Below are positions 6,940 to 14,786 of a stretch of 20,658 nt of DNA, in pieces (positions within the stretch are counted from its first letter, which is position 1; each line of letters opens with the position of its first letter). This stretch comes from Ruminococcaceae bacterium UBA3451 (GTDB lineage Bacteria > Bacillota > Clostridia > Oscillospirales > Acutalibacteraceae). The notes beneath the pieces were generated by a model. That model saw only the letters and a program-made list of their open reading frames with translations. It ran no database searches and was not told where the DNA came from. Where the stretch lies: contig DFRY01000066.1 of NCBI GenBank assembly GCA_002378845.1, forward strand, positions 17,119-37,776, given 5' to 3'. A program made the position numbers and the translations under genes.

Positions 6940-8838
6940 TTATAGGATGAGCGCAATACTGGAGCCCTCAAAAGTTGCGTCTTTAATAATCCGGGCCTTT
7001 TCACAGTCGCCGACCATATAAGTATCGGGCGTTATGCCGTAAAACCTTTCTGCTTCCGCCTTTTTCGCCCGCACTCCCGTAGCAATTATAACGGTGTCGG
7101 CCGGCAGCGTTTTTACCGTTCCGTCCTTCGTCTTCACCACAACTGCGCTGTCGGTAATTTCCATACAGGAGGTCTCGATATACACCGTAAGGTTTTTTGT
7201 TGCATCCATATGCTGGCGCAGGCCAATTTTATAAAGCATATTCCCCTGCATGGCAATTTCGCCCGCCATTTCCACAATGCTGACGTTCTTTTTCTCCAGT
7301 TCGGAAAGCTCCAGCCCGATTTCCGCGCCGATGGTGCCTCCGCCTATTACGACAACCTGCTGCCCAATCCGTTCGCTGTGCTCAATGGCTTGATAAAAAT
7401 CGATAACATTTTTGTTTTGAATTCCAGGGATGGGCGGGGTAAACGGTTCGGCTCCGATTGCAATTAGGACGGTATCCGGGTGAAGTTCTTCCACCATTTC
7501 AGCAGTTGCATCGGTATTAAGCTTGACGGTGACGCCGGATTTTCTTAGCTGTACTTTCAGATAATCAAGGTAGGCTTTGACATCAACCTTATACTTTTCC
7601 ATTGCGACATAGTGGATAGCTCCACCGACATGGTCGCTTTTTTCCAGCAGAATCACCTCATGGCCTCTGCGGTCCGCTGTCAGTGCCGCGCTGATACCGG
7701 CCGGACCCGCGCCGACGATTACAATGCGCTTGCGTTTTTGCGCCGGCTCCGCTTTTGTGGGATACCACGATTCGTTATAATAACGCGGGTTGACGGAACA
7801 CGCCACGTTCTTGCGGTCTGTTGCGATATGATAACATTGCAGGCAGCGAATGCAGGGCACAATATCTTCCGGCCTGTCTTCCATCGCCTTTTTGGGCCAT
7901 TGGGGGTCCGCCACCAGCGGACGGCCCAAGGCCACCAGATCGGCAACCCCATCAGCAATCAGCTTTTCCGCTTCATCCGGGTTCATAATTGCACCTACAA
8001 CGGTAACGGGAATATTTACGTTCTGTTTCACAACCTTCGCATAACGGGCGTTCGGCATGTGTTCCTCAAACGTCGTTGTTGACGTGTGAACATTACCCTC
8101 ATGATTGATGTCCAGTCCACAGGAGACATGAACATCATCAATCAGATGCTCCGCCGCTTTTATGAAGGTCAACACGTCTTCAAACCGGATGCCGCCTTCT
8201 ACCCATTCAATGGCAGAAACGCGCATATCAACAGGGAAGCCCGGTCCCACCGCTCTGCGGATGCGCTCCAGAATCATAAGGGGGAACCGCATGCGGTTTT
8301 CTATGCTGCCGCCGTACTGATCCTTGCGTTTATTGAAAAGCGGAGATAGAAATTCATCCACCAGCCAGCCGTGCCCAAAATGAAGGAACACCATGTCGAA
8401 GCCGCAATCTCTGGCGTCCACAGCCGCCTGCGCGTAGCAATTCGCAGTGTGCTCCATCATTTCTTCCGTCATTTCCTTCACTTCTACGCCGTCCTCACGA
8501 AGAAAGCCCGTTGGGCCTATAGCATAGTCATGAACACGCGCATACTGCCCCGCGTGGCCCAATTCGATGGAAGCCCTTGCGCCACCGGCCTGAACAGAGC
8601 GAACACGCTCCTTCATTTCCGCGATTTGATATTTGGTGAAAGCATACTCGTCATCGGCACTCATCCAGGACGAGCGCCCCGGTTCGACGAATGTAGAGCT
8701 GGCAATGACAATACCGGCTCCGCCGCATGCCTTGTCATAAAAGCTGCCCTTCGTGGGAAGCGTAGGTGCTGCGACGATGCGGTTTTTCACTACTACGGAA
8801 TTAATTTTGATTGGACTAAACAAATTAGGATACTTCAT
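6940..8838 (-). CDS. NADH:flavin oxidoreductase, old yellow enzyme/2,4-dienoyl-CoA reductase type with Fe-S cluster and FAD/NAD(P) domain
   Basis: The protein has 632 residues and the three-part layout of enoate and dienoyl-CoA reductases. An FMN-binding TIM barrel (about 1-325) carries HFGHGWLVDEFLSP (153-166) and DQYGGSIENRMRFPL. A cysteine cluster follows with Cys329, 332, 335 and 347, spaced C-x2-C-x2-C-x11-C. Then comes an FAD domain with GAGPAG (376-381) and a NAD(P) fold with GGGTIG (499-504). Such enzymes reduce activated C=C bonds using NAD(P)H in anaerobes; trimethylamine dehydrogenase is a relative. I chose ATG 8838 because GCGGAGG precedes it; an upstream alternative overlaps the glucosidase gene. 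It lies between the phospho-beta-glucosidase (11 bases upstream) and HPr genes. No role in glucose release is known for this family, so it may act on the aglycone. The substrate is unknown. Confidence 0.93.
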   Translation of the reverse strand: MKYPNLFSPIKINSVVVKNRIVAAPTLPTKGSFYDKACGGAGIVIASSTFVEPGRSSWMSADDEYAFTKYQIAEMKERVRSVQAGGARASIELGHAGQYARVHDYAIGPTGFLREDGVEVKEMTEEMMEHTANCYAQAAVDARDCGFDMVFLHFGHGWLVDEFLSPLFNKRKDQYGGSIENRMRFPLMILERIRRAVGPGFPVDMRVSAIEWVEGGIRFEDVLTFIKAAEHLIDDVHVSCGLDINHEGNVHTSTTTFEEHMPNARYAKVVKQNVNIPVTVVGAIMNPDEAEKLIADGVADLVALGRPLVADPQWPKKAMEDRPEDIVPCIRCLQCYHIATDRKNVACSVNPRYYNESWYPTKAEPAQKRKRIVIVGAGPAGISAALTADRRGHEVILLEKSDHVGGAIHYVAMEKYKVDVKAYLDYLKVQLRKSGVTVKLNTDATAEMVEELHPDTVLIAIGAEPFTPPIPGIQNKNVIDFYQAIEHSERIGQQVVVIGGGTIGAEIGLELSELEKKNVSIVEMAGEIAMQGNMLYKIGLRQHMDATKNLTVYIETSCMEITDSAVVVKTKDGTVKTLPADTVIIATGVRAKKAEAERFYGITPDTYMVGDCEKARIIKDATFEGSSIALIL

Positions 8839-8849
8839 GTTTACCTCCG

Positions 8850-10259
8850 CTAATCCAAGTCTGCGCCGTTGGACGCAATGACTTTTCGATACCAATCAAA
8901 GGAATCCTTTTTCCTTCTGTCTAAAGTTCCATTGCCCTTGTCATCCCGGTCAACATAAATCAGCCCATATCTTTTTTTCATTTCCCCGGTACTGGCAGAG
9001 ACAAGATCGATACAGCCCCAAAGTGTATACCCCATAAGATCGATACCATCCTCTGAAACGGCAAGCCGCATCTGCCGGATGTGCTCCCGGAGATACTCGA
9101 TGCGGTAGTCGTCGTGGATTCTGCCGTCCGGCTCGATTTTGTCTTCCGCACCAAGCCCATTTTCAACGACAAACAGCGGAATTTCATATCTGCCGTAAAG
9201 CTGATTCAAGGCGATTCGCAGTCCAATCGGATCAATCGACCAACCCCAGTCCGAGGTTTTTAAGTAGGGATTTTTAATGGCATTCAGCATGTTGCCGGCT
9301 GTGGTTTCTTTCCCCATGGAAGCAGAAATCACGTTGGAATTGTAATAGCTGAACCCAATGAAATCCACTGTACCTTCCGCCAGAGCCTGCTCATCGTCTG
9401 AAGACAGTAAATACGGGACCCCATGTTGCTCCAGGTACTTCTTTGCCTTGGGGGGGAAGTGACCACGAACCTGTACGTCGGAGAACAGATAATGTAGATC
9501 CATCGCCTCCATTGCCTTCAGCTGGTCCTCTGGGCTGCATGTTTCCGCATAGAAGGTCGGGTAAAGCATCATCATTCCGATTTTCATGTTCGAGTTGATG
9601 CCATGCCCCAGCTTCACCGCCTTTGCGCTGGCCAGAAGCATGTTCTGTGCCGCTGTATAAATAGCTTGCGCGGAATGTACATCGGTGCGAATACCGGCCG
9701 CCATAACGGGATTCAACAGAATCACATTGATTTCATTGAAGGTCATCCAATATTTCACTTTGTTTTGATACCGCTGGAAAATTACCTCGCAAAACTTCAG
9801 GTAACAGTCTACGGTTTCACGGCTTAAAAAGCTGCCGTACTTTTTAACAAGGCCGTAGGGAATTTCGTAATGAGAGATGGTCACAACCGGTTGGATTCCG
9901 TACTTCAGGCACTCATCGAACACCGAATCGTAAAACCGGAGCCCCTCTTCGTTTGGAGAATCCTCGTCTCCTTCCGGAAAAATTCTTGTCCAGTTGATGC
10001 TCGTCCGGAAGCATTTGAAGCCGAGCTCCGCAAACAGCTTAATATCTTCTTTATAATGTTCATGAAACCCGATTGCCGTGTGGCTCGGGTAATACCGATC
10101 CGCCAAAACGCCGTCCGTGTATTCCCGTGCTTTGTCACGCGACCCATTTGTCAGGCAGTCAGGAACGCTGATTCCCTTCCCTCCTGAGCGGTAAGCCCCT
10201 TCGCATTGGTTTGCAGCCACCGCACCGCCCCAAAGGAACGAATCCGGAAATTCCGACAT
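8850..10259 (-). CDS. 6-phospho-beta-glucosidase, glycoside hydrolase family 1
   Basis: The enzyme cleaves phosphorylated beta-glucosides brought in by the PTS, giving glucose 6-phosphate and an aglycone or glucose. The protein has 469 residues with the GH1 start FLWGGAVAANQCEGA (8-22). The acid/base is Glu176 in TFNEI and the nucleophile is Glu366 in FVVENGLGA. The SASTGEMKKRYG segment at 421-432 supplies the Ser/Lys/Tyr phosphate-binding signature that separates 6-phospho-glycosidases from plain beta-glucosidases, and the C-terminus (KKDSFDWYRKVIASNG) matches the BglA/BglB type. The start ATG 10259 follows GGAAGGAGAATGGTAC. It sits between EIIBC and the flavoprotein gene, as expected for the catabolic gene of a beta-glucoside operon. 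It is probably cytosolic, as no signal peptide is seen. Preference for aryl glucosides or cellobiose is not readable. Confidence 0.95.
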   Translation of the reverse strand: MSEFPDSFLWGGAVAANQCEGAYRSGGKGISVPDCLTNGSRDKAREYTDGVLADRYYPSHTAIGFHEHYKEDIKLFAELGFKCFRTSINWTRIFPEGDEDSPNEEGLRFYDSVFDECLKYGIQPVVTISHYEIPYGLVKKYGSFLSRETVDCYLKFCEVIFQRYQNKVKYWMTFNEINVILLNPVMAAGIRTDVHSAQAIYTAAQNMLLASAKAVKLGHGINSNMKIGMMMLYPTFYAETCSPEDQLKAMEAMDLHYLFSDVQVRGHFPPKAKKYLEQHGVPYLLSSDDEQALAEGTVDFIGFSYYNSNVISASMGKETTAGNMLNAIKNPYLKTSDWGWSIDPIGLRIALNQLYGRYEIPLFVVENGLGAEDKIEPDGRIHDDYRIEYLREHIRQMRLAVSEDGIDLMGYTLWGCIDLVSASTGEMKKRYGLIYVDRDDKGNGTLDRRKKDSFDWYRKVIASNGADLD

Positions 10260-10286
10260 GTACCATTCTCCTTCCCTGATAAGGAC

Positions 10287-10313
10287 GGGGAGAAACAACT
10301 TTTATTTCTCCCC
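10287..10313 (-). other. Intercistronic stem-loop between EIIBC and glucosidase genes
   Basis: GGGGAGAAA (10287-10295) pairs perfectly with TTTCTCCCC (10305-10313) around nine bases. On the minus strand no U-tract follows, so read-through is expected. It may act as an mRNA processing or stability element that sets the ratio of transporter to enzyme. Confidence 0.5.
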
Positions 10314-10352
10314 GCACAGTTTTATTTTATCTTAGAAATGCACTGAAAGCTT

Positions 10353-11726
10353 TTAGCTCCTGTTTTTCGATACGCTTTTGTCGAGGATTACTGTCAAAAT
10401 AAAGGAAACGGCAATGGACGCCACAATAGCGACACAATACCATGCAAAGTTTATTGTTGCCAGCCAGCCGCCAAAAGCGAGGATGCCCGTGAATGCAAAT
10501 TTGGTAGTTGCAACATCAAAAATGCTGCAGATGAGGCCGCCGGACGCGCCGCCAAGAATCAGTGACAAAAGGTATTTCTTATTTTTAAGCACGATACCAT
10601 AAAGACCTGGTTCCGTAATGCCGGACAATAGATTGACAAATGCTGCGGAACCGGCCGTCGCCTTCTGCTCCTTGTCTTTCGAAATCCAGAGGACTGCAAG
10701 ACAAACGCCCAACAATGCATAGTTGCCCATGCCGCCCGCTGCCAGGCCGTATTCATGCCCCTGCTGAGCAAGCACTGCAAGTTGAATCGGTATAACGGCC
10801 CAATGCAGACCCAACAGAATAATAATGATGAAGAATGCGCCGAAAATGATGTCTCCAAGAAGCCGGAAATGGAACAAGGCATTGTAAGCAACAACAATCC
10901 CATTTCCAAGCAGGCCACCCAAAGGACCAAACACCATAATAGTGAGTGGAACAAAAACGACCAAACAGGCAAACGGTATCAAAATGAACTGCAGCACCTG
11001 AGGAAGAACCTTCTTCAGCCATTTTTCCAGATAGCTCATACAGAAAACAGCAAGCAGAATCGGAATGAACGATGAGGCAAAGTTAAATGCGGGGAATTTA
11101 ATGTGGAACATGTATATGCTCTTGCCCGTCTGGAGCATATCGGCGAGGCCCGGATACATAAGGGAAGCGCCGAGAACCGCTGCTACATATTGGTTGCATT
11201 TAAAATGTTTTGCTGCCGTAAAGGCAAGCAGGATTGGGAAAAAGTAAATCAAAGAATTGGAAATAGCGTAAAATGCCTGATAAGTTACGCCGCTGTCGCT
11301 TACAACCCCTGCTTTGACAAGTAAAGCAATAATTCCGCCAATAATACCGGCCGTTGCGATGATTGGTATGTACGGAGAAAACACCGTTGACATCAGACGG
11401 GTAAAACGGTCCACCAGTCCGATTTTTTCCGGCTTTGCGTCTTCCGCTGCGGCGTCAACTTCCCCAGCGCCGGTAATACCGGTTTTTTCAATCAAAACGT
11501 CGTACACATCGGCTACGTTCGTACCGATCAGAACCTGATACGTTCCAGCCGCGACTTGTGTTCCCAGAACGCCGTCAATTGCTTCCAGCGTATTTTTGTC
11601 CACCAAAGCTTTTTCCGCCAAAATAAAACGGAGCCTTGTGGCACAATGGGTCACAGTTTTGATGTTCTTTTTTCCGCCAAGCGCTTCGACCATGGACTCT
11701 ACCATCTTTTCATAATTCGCTGACAT
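10353..11726 (-). CDS. Beta-glucoside-type PTS permease, EIIBC components
   Basis: The membrane protein imports a sugar while phosphorylating it. The N-terminal EIIB domain (about 1-85) has the phosphocysteine Cys28 in THCATRLRF. A charged linker (about 88-102) joins a hydrophobic EIIC domain (105-450) with roughly ten membrane segments and the signature GITEPGLYG at 369-377. Length is 457 residues. The classic BglF/BglP permeases are about 610-630 residues because they carry a C-terminal EIIA; here that domain is absent and is encoded by the gene just upstream. ATG 11726 follows GGGGAGGA. The glucose-glucoside family and the GH1 and LicT neighbours point to beta-glucosides such as salicin, arbutin or cellobiose; the exact sugar is inferred only. 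Confidence 0.95.
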   Translation of the reverse strand: MSANYEKMVESMVEALGGKKNIKTVTHCATRLRFILAEKALVDKNTLEAIDGVLGTQVAAGTYQVLIGTNVADVYDVLIEKTGITGAGEVDAAAEDAKPEKIGLVDRFTRLMSTVFSPYIPIIATAGIIGGIIALLVKAGVVSDSGVTYQAFYAISNSLIYFFPILLAFTAAKHFKCNQYVAAVLGASLMYPGLADMLQTGKSIYMFHIKFPAFNFASSFIPILLAVFCMSYLEKWLKKVLPQVLQFILIPFACLVVFVPLTIMVFGPLGGLLGNGIVVAYNALFHFRLLGDIIFGAFFIIIILLGLHWAVIPIQLAVLAQQGHEYGLAAGGMGNYALLGVCLAVLWISKDKEQKATAGSAAFVNLLSGITEPGLYGIVLKNKKYLLSLILGGASGGLICSIFDVATTKFAFTGILAFGGWLATINFAWYCVAIVASIAVSFILTVILDKSVSKNRS

Positions 11727-11811
11727 GAGAAAATCCTCCCCTTAAATATATTGAATATCTCTACGCCGTCTTTTGAGGCCGGCGAAACCTCCTGTACTAA
11801 TTTCCCGCGCT

Positions 11812-12303
11812 TTACTTGACCTCTATCACTTTTTCCAGTTCTGTTACCGGCTGCCCCGTAACGGTGACGATTACTTCGTAGTCATCAGAATTTGTTACGA
11901 TGACCGGCGTGATAATATCATACCCAGCTTCTTTCAGTGCCTGGCGGTCAAACTCGATTAATTTCTGTCCTGCGTAAACTTCGTCGCCCTTGCTTACAAA
12001 TCCCCTGAAATGCTTGCCCTTTAGATCGACGGTATTGATCCCTACATGAACTAAAACCTCAATCCCTTCCGGAGACGAAATTCCCACAGCGTGGCAGGAC
12101 TTGGGGGCAACCGTGACTTTACCGGATACAGGTGCGTAAATGACGCCCTCATCCGGTTCGATGGCCAGTCCCTTGCCTAAAAGTCCATCGGCAAATATTT
12201 TATCGTCAACTTCGGCAAGCGGCTTTGCGGTTCCGCTGACCGGAGCATAAACGCAGTTCTTCTCCGGAGTAATTTTTGGTTTTTTCTTAAAAAAGTTCAT
12301 CAT
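11812..12303 (-). CDS. PTS EIIA component, glucose/beta-glucoside (Crr) type
   Basis: This is a soluble phosphocarrier of 163 residues that takes phosphate from HPr and hands it to EIIB. It matches the EIIA-Glc fold: YAPVSGTAKPL (19-29), GVIYAPVSGKV (53-63), and the paired active-site histidines His71 in KSCHAVGI and His86 in VLVHVGINTV, 15 residues apart as in E. coli Crr (75/90). GKHFRGFVSKGDEV is also typical. The first of two adjacent ATGs (12303) is nine bases after AAGGA, which overlaps the end of the licT-like gene; only five bases separate the two genes, so translation is probably coupled. It is followed after 85 bases by the EIIBC gene that lacks this domain, so the two together form the complete permease. 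Confidence 0.95.
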   Translation of the reverse strand: MMNFFKKKPKITPEKNCVYAPVSGTAKPLAEVDDKIFADGLLGKGLAIEPDEGVIYAPVSGKVTVAPKSCHAVGISSPEGIEVLVHVGINTVDLKGKHFRGFVSKGDEVYAGQKLIEFDRQALKEAGYDIITPVIVTNSDDYEVIVTVTGQPVTELEKVIEVK

Positions 12304-12308
12304 GATTG

Positions 12309-13145
12309 TTAGTCCTTTCTTTTGCGCACGCGTGAGATATTTACCGCCAAATACGCTAATTCATCATCGTCCAGCTCGTAGTCGAAGTCCTCCCGAATAT
12401 AATCGGCGATTTTTATGCTACATTCCATTTCCTTTGGGAATGCAGCTTTAATCGCATTGTTAAACGAGTCCGGCTTTGAGAGGGTATGCGTTCGGTTCAT
12501 CACGTTATTAGCAATAAACTGGAGATGAGAAATCAGCCTGCGGAGGTTGATGTTCTCTTCATCCATCCGAATTTCCCAAAATTCGCCAATAATATCCAGC
12601 GCCATTTTTACAAGCTTAGTTACTTTCATCGTCGTATTCATGGCCGTATTGGTCTCCGCATTGACAATATGAAAGGCAATGAACCCGGCCTCGTCTTCCC
12701 CCAAATCGGTGCCCAACTCTTCTTTTACCAAAGAAACCGCATATTTACCGACTGCAAATTCCTTCGGATAAAAAAGCCTGATTTCGTTAATCATTGGGTT
12801 AGTAATCTCAATTCCTTTTGAGAGGCGGAAGATGGCGTAATTCACATGGTCTGTCAGGGTAACATAGAGATTGGGATTTAATTCAGTCTGTAAATTTTTC
12901 TGGGCAAAATCAATGATGTCGCCGCACACCCGGAAACAATTCTCCGGAATGTCCTGAAGGAGTCCCTGTAATTCTTTGATGGTCTTACCATTATTGATTC
13001 TGTAGATTTTTTCAATTTTATTATCAGGAATATAGCTTCCCTTGCTCTTTTTGTAGCCGATTCCAACTCCATTTACCACGACTTCATTCCCATCGTCATC
13101 CATAGCGGCAACATAGTTGTTATTAATTAAATTCGAAATAAACAT
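12309..13145 (-). CDS. licT: LicT/BglG-family transcriptional antiterminator
   Basis: This RNA-binding regulator is controlled by PTS phosphorylation. Its 278 residues hold an N-terminal co-antiterminator domain (1-55; NNNYVAAMDDDGNEVVVNGVGIG is the CAT signature region) and two PRD domains. The regulatory histidines line up with B. subtilis LicT numbering: His100 and His159 in PRD1 and His207 in PRD2. The fourth position, 269, is Asn (LAVNISRV) rather than His. In LicT, PRD1 phosphorylation by EII inactivates and PRD2 phosphorylation by HPr activates, so activation here may rest on His207 alone or be relaxed. It is the first gene of the operon. Its leader holds a RAT sequence overlapping a terminator, exactly the target of this family. 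The start ATG 13145 follows AAAGGCAGG. Confidence 0.96.
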   Translation of the reverse strand: MFISNLINNNYVAAMDDDGNEVVVNGVGIGYKKSKGSYIPDNKIEKIYRINNGKTIKELQGLLQDIPENCFRVCGDIIDFAQKNLQTELNPNLYVTLTDHVNYAIFRLSKGIEITNPMINEIRLFYPKEFAVGKYAVSLVKEELGTDLGEDEAGFIAFHIVNAETNTAMNTTMKVTKLVKMALDIIGEFWEIRMDEENINLRRLISHLQFIANNVMNRTHTLSKPDSFNNAIKAAFPKEMECSIKIADYIREDFDYELDDDELAYLAVNISRVRKRKD

Positions 13146-13172
13146 TACTACCCTGCCTTTCTAGTTGAAAAT

Positions 13173-13221
13173 AAAAAAAATACCAAATGCAAGCAGTCGA
13201 ACGACTGACTTACATTTGGTA
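13173..13221 (-). terminator. Conditional terminator in the licT leader
   Basis: TACCAAATG (13181-13189) pairs with CATTTGGTA (13213-13221). The stem continues through AAG/CTT and CAGTCG/CGACTG with a small internal mismatch and bulge. A run of eight U residues (13173-13180) follows on the minus strand. Its 5' arm overlaps the RAT element, so the two structures exclude each other. Confidence 0.9.
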
Positions 13222-13246
13222 TTGCCTGATTTAACAGTAACAAGCC
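13218..13246 (-). promoter_or_regulatory. Ribonucleic antiterminator (RAT) site for LicT
   Basis: On the minus strand this 29-base segment begins GGCTTGTTACTG, continues through a short loop and ends TCAGGCAATACC. It closely follows the known LicT/SacY/BglG target, with conserved TTGTTACTG and CAGGCAA blocks. Binding of dimeric active LicT would stabilise it and prevent the overlapping terminator hairpin. It begins about 15 bases after the predicted transcript start. Confidence 0.92.
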
Positions 13247-13267
13247 TAAAAATTAAAATGTAATTGA

Positions 13268-13296
13268 ATTTTATCATTTCAATACAAAGAATACAA
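13268..13296 (-). promoter_or_regulatory. Promoter of the beta-glucoside PTS operon
   Basis: On the minus strand TTGTAT (13291-13296) and TAAAAT (13268-13273) are 17 bases apart, upstream of the RAT/terminator switch. No clear CcpA cre site was found near it. The remaining 13297-13447 is AT-rich sequence in which I see no gene. Confidence 0.7.
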
Positions 13297-13447
13297 TTAG
13301 CAAAATAAACAAATTGTGCACTGTGTTATATGTACTAATGCTAAATGACAAAGCGCCAAGCAAATTCAAATCATGCCGGCAATTTTCTCCCTTTCTTATC
13401 TTTCTCCCAACCTGCACTGTGGTTCAAGAAATGGGGCCATCAACGCG

Positions 13448-13483
13448 AAAACAGGGAATACCCGAATGGGTACTCCCTGTTTT
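13448..13483 (-). terminator. Terminator directly 3' of tRNA-Leu
   Basis: AAACAGGGA-A-TACCC pairs with GGGTA-C-TCCCTGTTT around the loop GAAT, with one A/C mismatch. On the minus strand it abuts the encoded CCA end and finishes in TTTT. Confidence 0.8.
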
Positions 13484-13569
13484 GGTGCTGGTGATCGGAC
13501 TTGAACCGATACGATGTTGCCACCGAGGGATTTTAAGTCCCTTGCGTCTGCCGATTCCGCCACACCAGC
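13483..13569 (-). tRNA. tRNA-Leu, anticodon UAA
   Basis: The 87-base gene folds as a class II tRNA. The acceptor GCTGGTG pairs with CACCAGC, followed by discriminator A and an encoded CCA. The anticodon stem AGGGA/TCCCT encloses the loop CTTAAAA (anticodon TAA). A long variable arm follows (CGGTGGCAACATCG), then the T arm with GGTTCAAGTCC. It is read leftwards, with its own promoter and terminator. Confidence 0.97.
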
Positions 13570-13585
13570 AAATTCAACATTTGCT

Positions 13586-13614
13586 ATTATAGCATAGCAT
13601 GACGGCAAAATCAA
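13586..13614 (-). promoter_or_regulatory. Promoter of tRNA-Leu
   Basis: On the minus strand TTGATT (13609-13614) and TATAAT (13586-13591) are separated by exactly 17 bases, 17 bases before the mature tRNA 5' end. Confidence 0.8.
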
Positions 13615-13633
13615 ATGAAATTTTCGTCCTGCG

Positions 13634-14665
13634 CTATTTTATTATTTCCACTTTATTTTTGCTGTGGTATTCCTTTGTTGTGCTGTCACGCTCCACTGCC
13701 GACTGATTTTTGCGCAGCAGCATTGTTATTGGGTAAACATCCACCCAAATTTCATTTACGGATTCTTTCTGGCTTTCGTCAAATATAAGCTGAAGCCCGA
13801 AATGGAGGTGACTGATGCGGATATTGTTCACGTTTTCCGTGGTACTGTACCCTGTGTGACCCACATACCCGATTACGTCGCCTGCCGTTACTTTCTGCCC
13901 CACCTGCAGCCCCTCTGCGTACGGCCGATTCTGCCGTAAATGGGCATAATAATAATACCGTTTGTTATCGAAGCTGCGAATTCCAATTCTCCATCCGCCA
14001 TACTGGTTCCAGCCCAGCGCTTCCACCACACCGGATTCCACGGCGATAACCGGAGTGCCGGTAGCCGCAATCAGGTCGTGCCCAAGGTGTGGGCGTGTGT
14101 AACCGTATGTACGGCGCGTACCGAAATCATCGTAATCCTCATAAGGAAAAGTTTTTGCAATAGGCGAAAAGCCCATAAGCCCGTATTTTTCTTCTCCGTT
14201 TACTTTATAGGTTCCGACCAGGCCGCCCAATACCGCGGTGTATGCTTCCATATAATAGGAGTAATGTTTCATTGAGGAAGTAATTTCATCCATCGTTTGG
14301 GATTGAAGCTTTGTTACAAGGGAGTCCATATCGTTGCTTTTATAATGGGAAAAATCTCCTCCGTATTTAGCGCCCAAGTATGCAAGAAGCTGAATCCAGT
14401 TGATTTTTCCGCCGTGATTGTGCGAATCGACATCAATGTTGAGCGCTTTTTGAAGCGCAAGGTACGGCACATTAAACTCAACGTATTTTATAAAATTTTT
14501 CTTTTCCGTTTCTGTGCCAGCCTGTGTTCCGGACTCTGTTTTTGCTTCTGCAGCAACGGAATTTGTTTGGGAAAAATGGCAGGAAACAACAAAAGCTGTC
14601 GCAGCGACAGCGGCTACCAACAAAAAAGCAAGGATCCTCTTCTTCTTCGTAACACGGTAAACCAA
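13634..14665 (-). CDS. Exported M23-family (LytM-type) zinc metallopeptidase
   Basis: This is a predicted cell-wall endopeptidase or its relative. With the TTG start at 14665 it has 343 residues, beginning with a basic stretch and a hydrophobic signal segment (about residues 6-28). A Cys at 29 in VVSC could be a lipobox, so membrane anchoring is possible. The C-terminal M23 domain has the zinc ligands His193 and Asp197 in RPHLGHDL and His288 in SHLHFGL, with a conserved His242 in YYAHL. All ligands are present, so activity is expected. TTG 14665 was preferred because GTAGGTGAT precedes it; an in-frame ATG at 14713 adds 16 residues that do not look like a signal peptide. The gene is alone, and its substrate (peptide cross-links, sporulation or division) is not readable. 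No terminator is seen before the tRNA promoter. Confidence 0.9.
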   Translation of the reverse strand: MVYRVTKKKRILAFLLVAAVAATAFVVSCHFSQTNSVAAEAKTESGTQAGTETEKKNFIKYVEFNVPYLALQKALNIDVDSHNHGGKINWIQLLAYLGAKYGGDFSHYKSNDMDSLVTKLQSQTMDEITSSMKHYSYYMEAYTAVLGGLVGTYKVNGEEKYGLMGFSPIAKTFPYEDYDDFGTRRTYGYTRPHLGHDLIAATGTPVIAVESGVVEALGWNQYGGWRIGIRSFDNKRYYYYAHLRQNRPYAEGLQVGQKVTAGDVIGYVGHTGYSTTENVNNIRISHLHFGLQLIFDESQKESVNEIWVDVYPITMLLRKNQSAVERDSTTKEYHSKNKVEIIK

Positions 14666-14703
14666 GCAATCACCTACTGTCAGTGTGCAGGAAGTTTTCG
14701 GCT

Positions 14704-14724
14704 GCCGGGCCAAACCGGCCCGGC
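14704..14724. other. Very GC-rich perfect hairpin between the small gene and the M23 gene
   Basis: GCCGGGCC (14704-14711) pairs perfectly with GGCCCGGC (14717-14724) around five bases. No U-tract follows on either strand. It could pause polymerase or be a weak Rho-independent terminator for the upstream small gene. The role is uncertain. Confidence 0.45.
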
Positions 14725-14786
14725 TTGCCTTGCTTCCATCGTTTATCCAATACTATGATGCTGCAGCGAAAAATATAGCTGAATTT

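Noticed and set aside
10344..10357. TGAAAGCTTTTAGC, resembling a catabolite-responsive (cre) site
   Set aside because: It lies at the stop end of the EIIBC gene, lacks the central CG and is not near a promoter.
13314..13592. Open frame of 92 codons on the plus strand across the tRNA-Leu gene
   Set aside because: It is explained by the tRNA and its terminator; no ribosome binding site or coding character.
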